Shown here: in pieces, positions 18,443 through 26,247 of the stretch
Numbering within the stretch: the stretch's first letter is position 1
How the letters are laid out: every line of letters begins with the position of its first letter
Origin: Bacillus amyloliquefaciens DSM 7 = ATCC 23350
GTDB taxonomy: Bacteria; Bacillota; Bacilli; Bacillales; Bacillaceae
Length of the DNA stretch: 64,000 nucleotides
Assembly (NCBI RefSeq): GCF_000196735.1
Contig: NC_014551.1
Location: 987,001 to 1,051,000, forward strand
Reading direction: 5' to 3'
Position numbers and translations under genes: made by a program
Notes under the pieces: generated by a model
The model's database searches: none
What the model saw: only the letters and a program-made list of their open reading frames with translations
Told to the model about the DNA's origin: nothing

Positions 18443-18471
18443 TTGACTGACAGGAATAATAGGTTTAAGAT
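18443..18471 (+). promoter_or_regulatory. Amidohydrolase promoter with GGAAT element
   Basis: TTGACT (18443-18448), 17 bp, TAAGAT (18466-18471). GGAATAAT at 18453-18460 starts four bases after the -35, exactly as at the ssu promoter. Confidence 0.65.
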
Positions 18472-18488
18472 GAGAAAAAATAGCAACC

Positions 18489-18540
18489 GCTGACTTGGAC
18501 ACAAGAGGCTCTTATTCTTCATGGGATAAGGGCCTTTTTT
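18489..18540 (+). promoter_or_regulatory. Amidohydrolase leader: 21-nt hairpin element overlapping an attenuator
   Basis: Element 18489-18509 reads GCT-GA-CTTG-GACA-CAAG-A-GGC. Compared with the senS leader, the inner stem has changed from TCGG/CCGA to CTTG/CAAG with all four pairs kept. The final GGC opens the terminator GGCTCTTAT (18507-18515) / ATAAGGGCC (18526-18534) followed by six T. Confidence 0.72.
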
Positions 18541-18572
18541 CATTGTCAGGCGGTAAGGGAGGCGGCGATTGT

Positions 18573-19508
18573 ATGCTTTTCCGGCAGCATTTTAAACCTG
18601 TCGATATTCACGGTCATCTGCCGTACAGCCTTTATTTCGGCAAAAACGATAAAACATTTTCCGATTATAACCAAGAGCGTTCAGACAGAATGAATCTTAC
18701 CTGGGATTTTCCTGATCCGCGTGATGCTGATGGCGATGACGGAGAAACCCCTTTGATGACAAAGTGGGAGAATGAATTAAATAAGTACGGCATCGATGTG
18801 CTGAATTTTTTAACAGCGGAGAGCAATGACCGGATGGCGGCGTTTATTCAAGCCAATCCCGCGAAATTTACCGGATTTGCATATCACCCTTTGGAGCGGG
18901 AGGATGCGTATGAAGAGCTGAAAAGAGCGGTTGAAGAGCTCGGTTTGAGAGGGTATAAACTGTTCGGTCCGCTGACAGACATCGATTTTCATGATCCTTC
19001 GCTGAAAAAGCTTTGGACGTATTTGGCTGATAAAAGGCTGCCTGTACTCATTCACTTCGGGCTTTTAGGAAGGGCCGGGGGCATTGTCAGCCACCGCAAC
19101 ATCAATCCGCTCTCCATCTATCGCGTCGCGAGAGAGTATGCTGATATCCCGTTCATCATTCCGCATTTCGGCGCCGGATATTATCAGGAACTGCTTCAGC
19201 TGTGCTGGAGCTGCCCGAATGTGTATATTGACACGTCCGGTTCAAACCAGTGGATGAGGTGGATGCCGTATCCGCTTGATTTGGAAATTCTGTTTCGGAA
19301 GACATCCGAATTAATCGGTGCTGAACGCATCATCTTCGGGACGGATTCAAACGGTTTTCCGCGGGGATATGTATACAGATATCTTCAGGAGCAAGTCAGG
19401 ACCTGCCGGGAAATCAATATGCGGGAAGAAGATATAGAAAAAATTTTCGGAAACAATGCGCGAACATTATTGAAAATCGCCCGGCCGCAAAAGGAAGTAA
19501 ATACGTGA
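18573..19508 (+). CDS. Amidohydrolase_2 family metal-dependent hydrolase
   Basis: A 311-residue TIM-barrel protein. The N-terminal metal motif is DIHGHL (HxH), followed by IHFG near the middle, IPHFGAGY, and GTDSNGFPRG near the end: the set expected for the PF04909 family (ACMSD/4-oxalomesaconate hydratase-like enzymes). The ATG at 18573 is used, with GGGAGG upstream; an upstream in-frame start would lie inside the attenuator. It is a single-gene unit with the same promoter element and leader as ssuBACD and senS-opp, which suggests a role in using an organosulfur or related compound. The substrate is not known. Confidence 0.85.
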   Translation: MLFRQHFKPVDIHGHLPYSLYFGKNDKTFSDYNQERSDRMNLTWDFPDPRDADGDDGETPLMTKWENELNKYGIDVLNFLTAESNDRMAAFIQANPAKFTGFAYHPLEREDAYEELKRAVEELGLRGYKLFGPLTDIDFHDPSLKKLWTYLADKRLPVLIHFGLLGRAGGIVSHRNINPLSIYRVAREYADIPFIIPHFGAGYYQELLQLCWSCPNVYIDTSGSNQWMRWMPYPLDLEILFRKTSELIGAERIIFGTDSNGFPRGYVYRYLQEQVRTCREINMREEDIEKIFGNNARTLLKIARPQKEVNT

Positions 19509-19573
19509 TACAGCTGATGCGCTCTTTGGCAGGTAAATGCCGGAGAGCGTATTTTAATTCATACAAAAAACAG

Positions 19574-19603
19574 TTGACAAGTCGGAATAATTTGAATTAA
19601 CAT
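19574..19603 (+). promoter_or_regulatory. ssu operon promoter with GGAAT element
   Basis: TTGACA (19574-19579), 18 bp, TAACAT (19598-19603), the same hexamers and spacing as the senS promoter. GGAATAAT at 19584-19591 begins four bases after the -35. In B. subtilis this operon is repressed when sulfate or cysteine is plentiful. Confidence 0.75.
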
Positions 19604-19631
19604 GATATTCAAATTTAAAAACAAACGGGCA

Positions 19632-19690
19632 GCCGATCGGACCGCCGAAGGCTCCCATCTCTACAAGCAATTGGAGATGGGAGCCTTTTT
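19632..19690 (+). promoter_or_regulatory. ssu leader: 21-nt hairpin element overlapping an attenuator
   Basis: Element 19632-19652 reads GCC-GA-TCGG-ACCG-CCGA-A-GGC. The outer stem can grow through A19631-T19653 and GGG (19627-19629) with CCC. It shares GGC with the terminator GGCTCCCATCTC (19650-19661) / GAGATGGGAGCC (19674-19685) plus five T. ssuB starts 40 bp later. Confidence 0.75.
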
Positions 19691-19729
19691 GTTTTTCGAG
19701 CGATGCGGCAGAAAAAGAGGGGAAGACAG

Positions 19730-20497
19730 ATGGCTGTAACCATCAGCATACAAGAAAAAGCATTTGAGCATGAAGGCCGGAAAACACCGGTGCTGAATGA
19801 TATTGAACTGTCAATTGCATCGGGAGAATTTTTGACTGTGATCGGGCCGAGCGGATGCGGCAAAAGCACGCTTTTAAAATTGATTGCCGGGCTTGATACC
19901 GATTATGAAGGCTCTGTCACAATAAACGGCCGCGATGTGTCGGGACCGGGCATCCGGCAGGGATTTATCTTTCAGGAGCATCGGCTGTTTCCCTGGCTGA
20001 CGGTAAAACAAAACATTGCTGCCGACCTCAATATCAACGACCCGGCCGTTCGTCAAAAAGTGGATGATCTGATTGAGGTTGTCAGGCTGCAGGGAGCGGA
20101 GAACGCTTATCCGCGCGAACTATCCGGCGGCATGTCGCAGCGGGTCGCCATCGCCAGAGCCCTGTTGCGTGAGCCGGAGGTGCTGCTTTTAGATGAACCG
20201 TTCGGAGCGCTTGACGCCTTTACGAGAAAACATTTGCAGGATGTGCTGCTTGATATATGGCGCGAGAAAAAAACGACGATGATTCTGGTCACGCATGATA
20301 TTGATGAATCCGTTTATTTAGGCGATAAGCTGGCGATTCTCAAGGCAAAGCCCGGCCGGCTGCACAGTCTGATGCCGATTCAGCTTCCGCATCCGCGCAA
20401 TCGTACGTCAGCTGATTTTCAGGACGTCAGGCAGAAGGTGCTTTCTGAGTTTGAGAAAACGGAAGACCTCCGGTTTGCGGATGGATCTGGAATATAG
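19730..20497 (+). CDS. ssuB: Aliphatic sulfonate ABC transporter ATPase SsuB
   Basis: A 255-residue ATPase of the nitrate/sulfonate/taurine class. Walker [10 protein letters not shown], signature LSGGMSQR and Walker [16 protein letters not shown] are intact. ATG 19730 follows AGAGGGG; an earlier in-frame ATG at 19703 has no ribosome site. It heads ssuBACD, which imports alkanesulfonates and releases sulfite from them during sulfur limitation. Confidence 0.97.
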   Translation: MAVTISIQEKAFEHEGRKTPVLNDIELSIASGEFLTVIGPSGCGKSTLLKLIAGLDTDYEGSVTINGRDVSGPGIRQGFIFQEHRLFPWLTVKQNIAADLNINDPAVRQKVDDLIEVVRLQGAENAYPRELSGGMSQRVAIARALLREPEVLLLDEPFGALDAFTRKHLQDVLLDIWREKKTTMILVTHDIDESVYLGDKLAILKAKPGRLHSLMPIQLPHPRNRTSADFQDVRQKVLSEFEKTEDLRFADGSGI

Positions 20498-20512
20498 AAG
20501 GGACGAAGCGAA

Positions 20513-21502
20513 GTGAAAAAAACCATTATTCTTTTAGCCGCAGCAGTCATGATGTTAACCGGATGCAGTGCCCACGGAGCGGGAGGGAGCGGGAAAACGG
20601 TGAAAGAAATCCGGATCGGCATCCAGCAGAGTTTAAGCCCGCTTCTCATTGCAAAGGAAAAGGGCTGGTTTGAAGAGGCCTTCAAAAAAGACGGAATAAA
20701 GGTAAAATGGGTCGAATTCCAAAGCGGTCCCCCGCAATTCGAAGGTCTTGCCGCCGATAAGCTTGATTTTTCTCAGGTCGGCAACTCACCGGTCATTTCC
20801 GGTCAAGCGGCAGGAATTGATTTTAAAGAGATCGGGCTGTCTCAGGACGGGTTAAAAGCAAACGGCATTCTTGTAAACAAAGACAGCGGGATTCAGAGCC
20901 TGCAAGAATTAAAGGGGAAAAAAATCGCCGTAGCCAAAGGCAGCAGCGGCTTTGATTTTCTCTATAAAGCGTTGGATAAAGCCGGACTTTCCGCCGATGA
21001 CGTCACCATCATCCAGCTTCAGCCTGATGAGGCGGTTTCCGCTTTCGAAAACAAATCAGTTGATGCGTGGTCCATTTGGGAACCGTATTTGTCGATTGAG
21101 ACGCTGCAGCACGGCGCGGAAATGTTGGCGAACGGAGAAAGCACAGATTTATATTCTCCCGGTTTCACGTTAGTCAGAACGGGATTTTCCAAAGAGCACC
21201 CGGATGGGGTTGTCCGTTTTCTGAAAGTGTTCAATAAGGCAGTTACATGGCAAAAGGAACATAAAGATGAAGATGTCTCCTTATATGCGAAAATCAAAAA
21301 TCTTGATCCATCAGTCGTAAGAAACGTGCTCAACAATACTGAGCCTCTCAATGAACCGATCAATGATGATATAGTCAAAGCCCAGCAGGAAACCGCGGAT
21401 TTTCAATATCAGACAAAGGCGATTCAAAAGAAAATTGATGTAAAGGACGTTGTCGACAATTCATTTATCCAAAAGGCGCTTAAAACGGGGGGCGGTAAAT
21501 AA
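20513..21502 (+). CDS. ssuA: Aliphatic sulfonate-binding lipoprotein SsuA
   Basis: A 329-residue periplasmic-binding-type lipoprotein. The signal peptide MKKTIILLAAAVMMLTGC carries lipobox LTGC. The SsuA/THI5-like fold is shown by IRIGIQQSLSPLLIAKEKG, QVGNSPVISGQAAG and AVAKGSSGFDFLYKAL. GTG start at 20513. Its TAA shares one base with the ssuC ATG. Confidence 0.96.
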   Translation: MKKTIILLAAAVMMLTGCSAHGAGGSGKTVKEIRIGIQQSLSPLLIAKEKGWFEEAFKKDGIKVKWVEFQSGPPQFEGLAADKLDFSQVGNSPVISGQAAGIDFKEIGLSQDGLKANGILVNKDSGIQSLQELKGKKIAVAKGSSGFDFLYKALDKAGLSADDVTIIQLQPDEAVSAFENKSVDAWSIWEPYLSIETLQHGAEMLANGESTDLYSPGFTLVRTGFSKEHPDGVVRFLKVFNKAVTWQKEHKDEDVSLYAKIKNLDPSVVRNVLNNTEPLNEPINDDIVKAQQETADFQYQTKAIQKKIDVKDVVDNSFIQKALKTGGGK

Positions 21503-22335
21503 TGAAAGCAGAAGCATCAACGGCTGCCGGCGCAATAAGCCAATCAGAAAAGAAAGCTCCGGCAAAGCCCCGGCGGTATTCATATCAATGGATGAAAGGG
21601 GTTGTACTCCCGGCTGCGGTCATCGCAGTATGGCAGTTTATCGCAAGTCTGGGCATCGTCTCAGCCACGGTGCTCCCGTCACCTGTCATCATTTTGCAGA
21701 CTTTTCAGGAACTTCTTCTGTCAGGAGAGCTTTGGGGTCATTTAGAGATCAGCTTATACCGGGCGGCTGCCGGATTTCTGCTTGGTGCTGGCCTCGGACT
21801 TGTTTTCGGGCTGCTGGTCGGTTTCTCAAAACGGACGGAAGCCTATCTTGATCCGTCTCTGCAAATGCTCAGAACTGTTCCGCACTTGGCTGTGACTCCG
21901 CTGTTTATTTTGTGGTTCGGATTTGATGAGACTTCAAAAATTCTGCTGATCGCATTGGGGGCTTTTTTCCCCGTGTATATTAATACGTTTCTCGGCATCC
22001 GCGGTGTGGACGCGAAGCTGTTTGATGTCGCAAGGGTGCTGGAATTTAACTGGTATCAGCAGATGACGAAATTGATTCTTCCGGCTTCCCTGCCGAATAT
22101 ACTGCTCGGCATCAGGCTCTCTCTCGGTATTGCGTGGCTCGGTCTTGTGGTGGCGGAACTTATGGGATCGAGTGAGGGCGTCGGCTATATGATTATGGAT
22201 GCGAGACAATTTTCACAGACAAATAAGGTGTTTGTCGGCATTATCATTTTTGCGGCTGTCGGCAAGCTGACAGATGCGCTGGTCAGAATGCTCGAACGGA
22301 AACTCTTAAAATGGCGGAACAGTTATGAAGGATAA
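21502..22335 (+). CDS. ssuC: Aliphatic sulfonate ABC transporter permease SsuC
   Basis: A 277-residue permease with about six helices. The EAA-type loop is [20 protein letters not shown] and the C-terminal block [23 protein letters not shown] is typical of SsuC/TauC. A hydrophilic 30-residue N-terminus precedes the first helix. It overlaps ssuA by one base (TAATG). Confidence 0.96.
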   Translation: MKAEASTAAGAISQSEKKAPAKPRRYSYQWMKGVVLPAAVIAVWQFIASLGIVSATVLPSPVIILQTFQELLLSGELWGHLEISLYRAAAGFLLGAGLGLVFGLLVGFSKRTEAYLDPSLQMLRTVPHLAVTPLFILWFGFDETSKILLIALGAFFPVYINTFLGIRGVDAKLFDVARVLEFNWYQQMTKLILPASLPNILLGIRLSLGIAWLGLVVAELMGSSEGVGYMIMDARQFSQTNKVFVGIIIFAAVGKLTDALVRMLERKLLKWRNSYEG

Positions 22336-22358
22336 CCGATAAAAAAGGAGAGATTCAT

Positions 22359-23489
22359 ATGGAAATTCTTTGGTTTATTCCGACGCATGGAGACGGCCGG
22401 TATTTAGGGACGCAAACGGGAGGTAGAACGGCGGATCATCTTTATTTTAAGCAAGTGGCGCAGGCGGCAGACAGACTCGGATATACGGGGGTTCTTTTGC
22501 CGACGGGGAGGTCATGTGAAGACCCGTGGCTGACGGCTGCGGCTTTAGCGGGAGAAACGAGGGATTTAAAATTTTTAGTGGCGGTCCGCCCGGGATTGAT
22601 GCAGCCATCTGTCGCCGCGAGAATGGCGTCGACAATGGACCGGCTCTCAGACGGCCGTTTGCTCGTAAATGTCGTAGCGGGCGGAGACCCTTATGAACTG
22701 GCGGGAGACGGCATGTTTATCAGTCACGATGAACGTTATAAGGCGACTGAAGAATTTTTGACCGTCTGGCGCGGACTCATGCGGGGCGAAACGGTGACAT
22801 ATGAAGGGGACCATATTAAAGTGGAAAACAGCAATCTGCTGTTTTCGCCAAAACAGACACCGCATCCCCCATTATATTTCGGCGGTTCATCACAAGCGGG
22901 AATTGAGGCTGCGGTGAAACATACAGATGTGTATTTAACATGGGGGGAGCCGCCGGAGCAGGTAAAAGAAAAGATTGAAACCGTTAAAAAACAGGCCGCC
23001 AAAGAAGGAAGGACGATGCGTTTTGGCATCAGGCTTCACGTGATTGTCCGGGAGACAGAAGAAGAGGCATGGGAAGCAGCTGAACGATTAATCAGCCATT
23101 TAGACGAAGAGACGATTGCGAAAGCGCAGGCTGCGCTGCGACGCGCTGATTCTTCAGGACAAAAACGGATGGCCGATCTTCATAACGGTGACCGGACGAA
23201 GCTTGAGATCAGCCCGAATCTCTGGGCCGGCATCGGGCTGGTCAGAGGCGGAGCGGGCACGGCGCTTGTCGGTGACCCGCAGACCGTCGCTGATCGTATT
23301 TTAGAGTATCAGGCACTCGGCATTGAGTCGTTCATCTTTTCTGGCTACCCGCATCTGGAAGAAGCTTATTATCTGGCTGAGCTTGTTTTTCCGCTTCTGC
23401 CGTTTCAGAATGAGCGGACTAAAAAACTTGAGCACCGACTGGGCGAAGCAATGGGCAACGACCATTTTGCAAAGCGACGGTCTGAATAA
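22359..23489 (+). CDS. ssuD: FMNH2-dependent alkanesulfonate monooxygenase SsuD
   Basis: A 376-residue luciferase-fold enzyme that splits alkanesulfonates into aldehyde and sulfite. It begins [18 protein letters not shown] and has the flavin-site blocks [32 protein letters not shown] and [12 protein letters not shown] 22359 follows AAAAGGAGAG. Enzyme of the ssu operon; needs an FMN reductase encoded elsewhere. Confidence 0.97.
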   Translation: MEILWFIPTHGDGRYLGTQTGGRTADHLYFKQVAQAADRLGYTGVLLPTGRSCEDPWLTAAALAGETRDLKFLVAVRPGLMQPSVAARMASTMDRLSDGRLLVNVVAGGDPYELAGDGMFISHDERYKATEEFLTVWRGLMRGETVTYEGDHIKVENSNLLFSPKQTPHPPLYFGGSSQAGIEAAVKHTDVYLTWGEPPEQVKEKIETVKKQAAKEGRTMRFGIRLHVIVRETEEEAWEAAERLISHLDEETIAKAQAALRRADSSGQKRMADLHNGDRTKLEISPNLWAGIGLVRGGAGTALVGDPQTVADRILEYQALGIESFIFSGYPHLEEAYYLAELVFPLLPFQNERTKKLEHRLGEAMGNDHFAKRRSE

Positions 23490-23496
23490 ACAAATG

Positions 23497-23543
23497 CCTC
23501 TTTTTTCTGATAATGTTACAATCATCAAAAAGAGGTGTTTTTT
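23497..23543 (+). other. Hairpin covering the RBS after ssuD
   Basis: CCTCTTTTT (23497-23505) can pair with AAAAAGAGG (23527-23535), followed by TGTTTTTT. It looks like an ssu terminator but also contains the AGAGGTG ribosome site of the next gene, so it may act as a terminator, a translation lock, or both. Confidence 0.5.
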
Positions 23544-23544
23544 G

Positions 23545-24126
23545 GTGAAGGTATTCAATTGGGCGGCAGCGTGCTGTCTGCTGGCAGGATTAACGGCATG
23601 CGGACATTCCAATGGCATGCAGATAAAAGAAGCTGATTTATCAAAGACAGAGAAATACAGAATGGAAATTGCCTCGTCAGAAAGCGGAGCGGCAGTAGTG
23701 ACAGGTGTCACAAAAGACTTGGCGGCCGCACAGATGTATATTGAACATTACCAAAACGGAAAACTGACGGATAAAGCAGGGCCGATTCAATCAGATTACA
23801 GCGGCGATGCGAATAAACCAAAAGAATTGCAATTCATCTGTTACACGGACCGAGAAGACAAAGGGAAACAGGAAAAAGACAAGGTTCGTTTCGGTATCGC
23901 CGATGATAGCGGGAAAGTCTCGGCAGACGCTGTTTTTACCCGGAATCAGGGAGATGACAGAGCGTCCGTGTTTATTTCCTCTGCCGAGTCAGTGACTTAT
24001 GGGGAACCAGTATTGATTGGCGCGAGTGTGAAGAATTCAGGAGAGCACGTCAAAATGTCACGAGATAAGAAGATGCTGATCAGCCATTCTGACGCATTAC
24101 TCTATTATGTGAAGCTGAACAAGTAG
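23545..24126 (+). CDS. Small lipoprotein after the ssu operon
   Basis: A lipoprotein of 193 residues from GTG 23545, with AGAGGTG upstream. The signal VKVFNWAAACCLLAGLTAC gives lipobox LTAC. The mature domain is charged and beta-rich, with no catalytic motif I recognise (for example ...AAAQMYIEHYQNGKLTD...). It lies in the place of B. subtilis ygaN/O but I cannot confirm the name. Cotranscription with ssu depends on whether the preceding hairpin ends transcription. Confidence 0.75.
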   Translation: MKVFNWAAACCLLAGLTACGHSNGMQIKEADLSKTEKYRMEIASSESGAAVVTGVTKDLAAAQMYIEHYQNGKLTDKAGPIQSDYSGDANKPKELQFICYTDREDKGKQEKDKVRFGIADDSGKVSADAVFTRNQGDDRASVFISSAESVTYGEPVLIGASVKNSGEHVKMSRDKKMLISHSDALLYYVKLNK

Positions 24127-24191
24127 GCTTCGCGGAGGCCCGTCTTCTTTATGCCGGAAGCTTGCTTTATAAACATACAGATGATACTATT

Positions 24192-24212
24192 AAAGCGATA
24201 TAATTACGATTT
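24192..24212 (+). promoter_or_regulatory. Zur box before rpsN2
   Basis: The 21-bp sequence AAAGCGATA-T-A-ATTACGATTT matches the Zur consensus (AAATCGTAATNATTACGATTT) with a few changes in the left half. It lies 18 bp before the gene, where bound Zur would block transcription under zinc sufficiency. Confidence 0.75.
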
Positions 24213-24229
24213 GTAAAAGGAGTGCTGAA

Positions 24230-24499
24230 ATGGCTAAAAGATCAAAAGCGGTCAAAGAACTCAAGCGGCAGAAGCTTGTTGAACAATATGCGGACATCAG
24301 AAGAGAATTAAAGGCAAAAGGAGACTGGGAAGCGTTGAGCAAACTGCCGCGTGATTCTGCTCCGGCCAGGCTTCATAACCGCTGTGCGGTGACGGGTCGG
24401 CCCCGCGGATATATGAGGAAATTTAAATTGTCCAGAATTGCATTCAGGGAGCTGGCCCATAAAGGCCGGATTCCCGGGGTGAAAAAAGCGAGCTGGTAA
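24230..24499 (+). CDS. rpsN2: Zinc-independent 30S ribosomal protein S14 paralogue
   Basis: An 89-residue S14 of the C-minus type: [27 protein letters not shown] has the S14 signature but only one cysteine, so no zinc ribbon. B. subtilis uses this paralogue (YhzA/RpsN2) to replace the zinc-binding S14 when zinc is scarce. The Zur box upstream fits. ATG 24230 follows AAAAGGAG. A terminator shared with the minus-strand gene follows. Confidence 0.96.
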   Translation: MAKRSKAVKELKRQKLVEQYADIRRELKAKGDWEALSKLPRDSAPARLHNRCAVTGRPRGYMRKFKLSRIAFRELAHKGRIPGVKKASW

Positions 24500-24503
24500 T
24501 ATA

Positions 24504-24540
24504 AAAAACTCCGGGTCTGTTACGAACCGGAGTTTTTGCC
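24504..24540. terminator. Terminator after rpsN2, shared with the membrane gene
   Basis: AAAAACTCCGG (24504-24514) pairs with CCGGAGTTTTT (24527-24537). The right arm encodes the last residues of the minus-strand gene that stops at 24520. Confidence 0.88.
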
Positions 24541-24987
24541 ATGCCTATGAAAAGTGAAAACATAAGCCAAATGCTGAATCATCATCAGTATGAAAATCAA
24601 AAGAATCGGAAAAAAGGGAAGATGCGGCTGAATAAGCGGATAAAACAAAAGCAGAACGGCTGCGGCCGGTAATGAGAAGTAAACGGCGATATACGAGGAA
24701 CGGCATGCTTTTGCCGTCATCATCCGTTCTCTCTCATCCTGCTCTTCAAATTCGTCGGGCACAAGCCTGTGCTGTTTGCCGTTCCGTTTTTTCTTTTCAG
24801 CATAGATATACAGTGCGGCACAAACGGAAAACAGCAGAAACGGAGTGATATTCAGCTCAAATGAACCGCTCCCTTCCGTTTGGAAAAACTGAGCGATCTG
24901 CGGTATTGCTTCCATAAAAGAAATCAGCGTCCAGCAGGACAATCCGTAGAGAGCAAGGTGAAAACACGCTTTGCTTTTTAAACTCAT
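24520..24987 (-). CDS. Four-helix membrane protein paired with an XRE regulator
   Basis: A 155-residue protein with four predicted membrane helices in two pairs, divided by a charged cytoplasmic stretch LVPDEFEEQDERERMM. That DExxxQDERE stretch is typical of small membrane proteins co-encoded with XRE repressors (DUF2178/DUF3796-like); the role is unknown. Its start overlaps the stop of the XRE gene upstream. Probably the counterpart of B. subtilis ygaO, from locus order only. Confidence 0.75.
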   Translation of the reverse strand: MSLKSKACFHLALYGLSCWTLISFMEAIPQIAQFFQTEGSGSFELNITPFLLFSVCAALYIYAEKKKRNGKQHRLVPDEFEEQDERERMMTAKACRSSYIAVYFSLPAAAVLLLFYPLIQPHLPFFPILLIFILMMIQHLAYVFTFHRHGKNSGS

Positions 24988-25190
24988 TTTTTCTCCTCCT
25001 CCAGCCAGAATACTTCCTCCATCGTCAGGGAGAAAGCCCGGCAGATGTTAAGCGCCAATAAGAGTGAAGGCACATAATCTCCTTTTTCAATCGCTGCAAT
25101 CGTCTGTCTGGTGGCTCCGGCTTCTTTTCCGAGCGTTTCCTGAGAATAGCCGTATCTGGCTCTCAGCTCTTTTACTTTATTTTTCATCAT
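24984..25190 (-). CDS. XRE-family transcriptional regulator
   Basis: A 68-residue helix-turn-helix protein: VKELRARYGYSQETLGKEAG then ATRQTIAAIEKGDYVPSLLL. This short class usually regulates its own operon with a membrane partner. ATG 25190 has GAGGT seven bases upstream. Overlaps the membrane gene by four bases. Likely B. subtilis ygzD by position. The AT-rich gap 25191-25308 to the tRNA promoter should contain its promoter; I see no clear operator. Confidence 0.85.
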   Translation of the reverse strand: MMKNKVKELRARYGYSQETLGKEAGATRQTIAAIEKGDYVPSLLLALNICRAFSLTMEEVFWLEEEKK

Positions 25191-25308
25191 CAGACGTACC
25201 TCAAGTTTTCTTCTTTTTCATATTGTATGAGATTCTTAACAAAATGTAAACTCAACTTAACATGTGGACAAAAAAAGAATTTTTTTCGACAAATTTTTTA
25301 ACATTCCC

Positions 25309-25337
25309 TTGACGAAAAATAAATAAACATGTAACAT
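25309..25337 (+). promoter_or_regulatory. tRNA-Gly promoter
   Basis: TTGACG (25309-25314), 17 bp, TAACAT (25332-25337), 38 bp before the tRNA. Confidence 0.75.
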
Positions 25338-25375
25338 TAGAAACATCAAATCGGTACTGAAAAAATAATTTTGAT

Positions 25376-25449
25376 GCGGGTGTAGTTTAGTGGTAAAACC
25401 TCAGCCTTCCAAGCTGATGTCGTGAGTTCGATTCTCATCACCCGCTCCA
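25376..25449 (+). tRNA. tRNA-Gly (anticodon TCC)
   Basis: Acceptor GCGGGTG pairs with CACCCGC; anticodon stem TCAGC/GCTGA encloses CTTCCAA (anticodon TCC); the T arm is present and CCA is encoded. A single tRNA unit with its own promoter and terminator. Confidence 0.96.
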
Positions 25450-25462
25450 TACATACGTTATT

Positions 25463-25509
25463 AACGCAGTGTTTCGTTTCTCTGATAAACGAAGTATTGC
25501 GTTTTTTTA
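25463..25509 (+). terminator. Terminator after tRNA-Gly
   Basis: A long stem, AACGCAGTGTTTCGTT with AACGAAGTATTGCGTT, closed by an eight- to ten-base loop and followed by TTTTTTT. Confidence 0.85.
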
Positions 25510-25539
25510 TGTGAAAAAAGACACGAAAGGCGTGTCTTT

Positions 25540-26163
25540 TTATGAAAGCCAAGAGACGGTATGGGTGCCTCCGTGAATTTGTTCAAACATATTGGTTAAG
25601 GATGATAACAGCTCTTCGGCCGCTTCGGCGTGAAACGAAGGCGGGAAAAAGATCAGCTGCAGCATTTTTTTCGTATCGGACGTAACGGGGCGGGTATTGA
25701 TATGTCCGGTAAGGCTGCCGAAAACGCCGTCCGGGCCGGAGAAGGCCAGTACGTCTTCTTTTTCTCCGATCGTAATGGAAATCGGTTCATCGATGTCTGG
25801 GGCATCATACGCCATGATGGGCAATGAATATTTCAAGGAGAAAAAAAGTATGGTATCATGGGCTGAATTCACACTTTCGACGAATCGTTCCCGGGAAATA
25901 TCGCCGAGCATAAGTTCCATCGGCGTTTTTTGTCCAGAAAAGGCGGGGCTGAGCTGTTCCATTATACGCGCCCATTCTTTCACAAAAGGCTGTTCATCTA
26001 TGCCGCCGTCTGCATAATCAAAGTAAAGCGATTCTTGAAATAAACGGAGGCGGCCTTTCAGCATTTGCGGGGCGGGCCCGACTTCGATCTGTTCATATAA
26101 TACGGCTGCCGCTTTGATCCCCGGCACCCGTTCAGCAATAAGAGGATCTAAACTGATGTTCAA
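25540..26163 (-). CDS. B3/B4 tRNA-binding domain-like protein
   Basis: A 207-residue cytosolic protein. The opening pattern MNISLDPLIAERVPGIKAA and the middle (DEPISITIGEKEDVLAFSGPDG) resemble free-standing B3/B4 domains of phenylalanyl-tRNA synthetase beta chain, which can act in editing or binding of tRNA or amino acids. The likeness is by eye, so the call is tentative. TTG start at 26163 with GGAG upstream. Divergent from queG, with a 76-bp gap to GTG/ATG of that gene. Confidence 0.65.
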   Translation of the reverse strand: MNISLDPLIAERVPGIKAAAVLYEQIEVGPAPQMLKGRLRLFQESLYFDYADGGIDEQPFVKEWARIMEQLSPAFSGQKTPMELMLGDISRERFVESVNSAHDTILFFSLKYSLPIMAYDAPDIDEPISITIGEKEDVLAFSGPDGVFGSLTGHINTRPVTSDTKKMLQLIFFPPSFHAEAAEELLSSLTNMFEQIHGGTHTVSWLS

Positions 26164-26247
26164 TTGTGTTCACTCCATTCCGGGATGATAAAACTCTATT
26201 ATACCCGGGCTGGAGCCTGATCACAAAGAAAGGAGGCTGTGCAAAAA

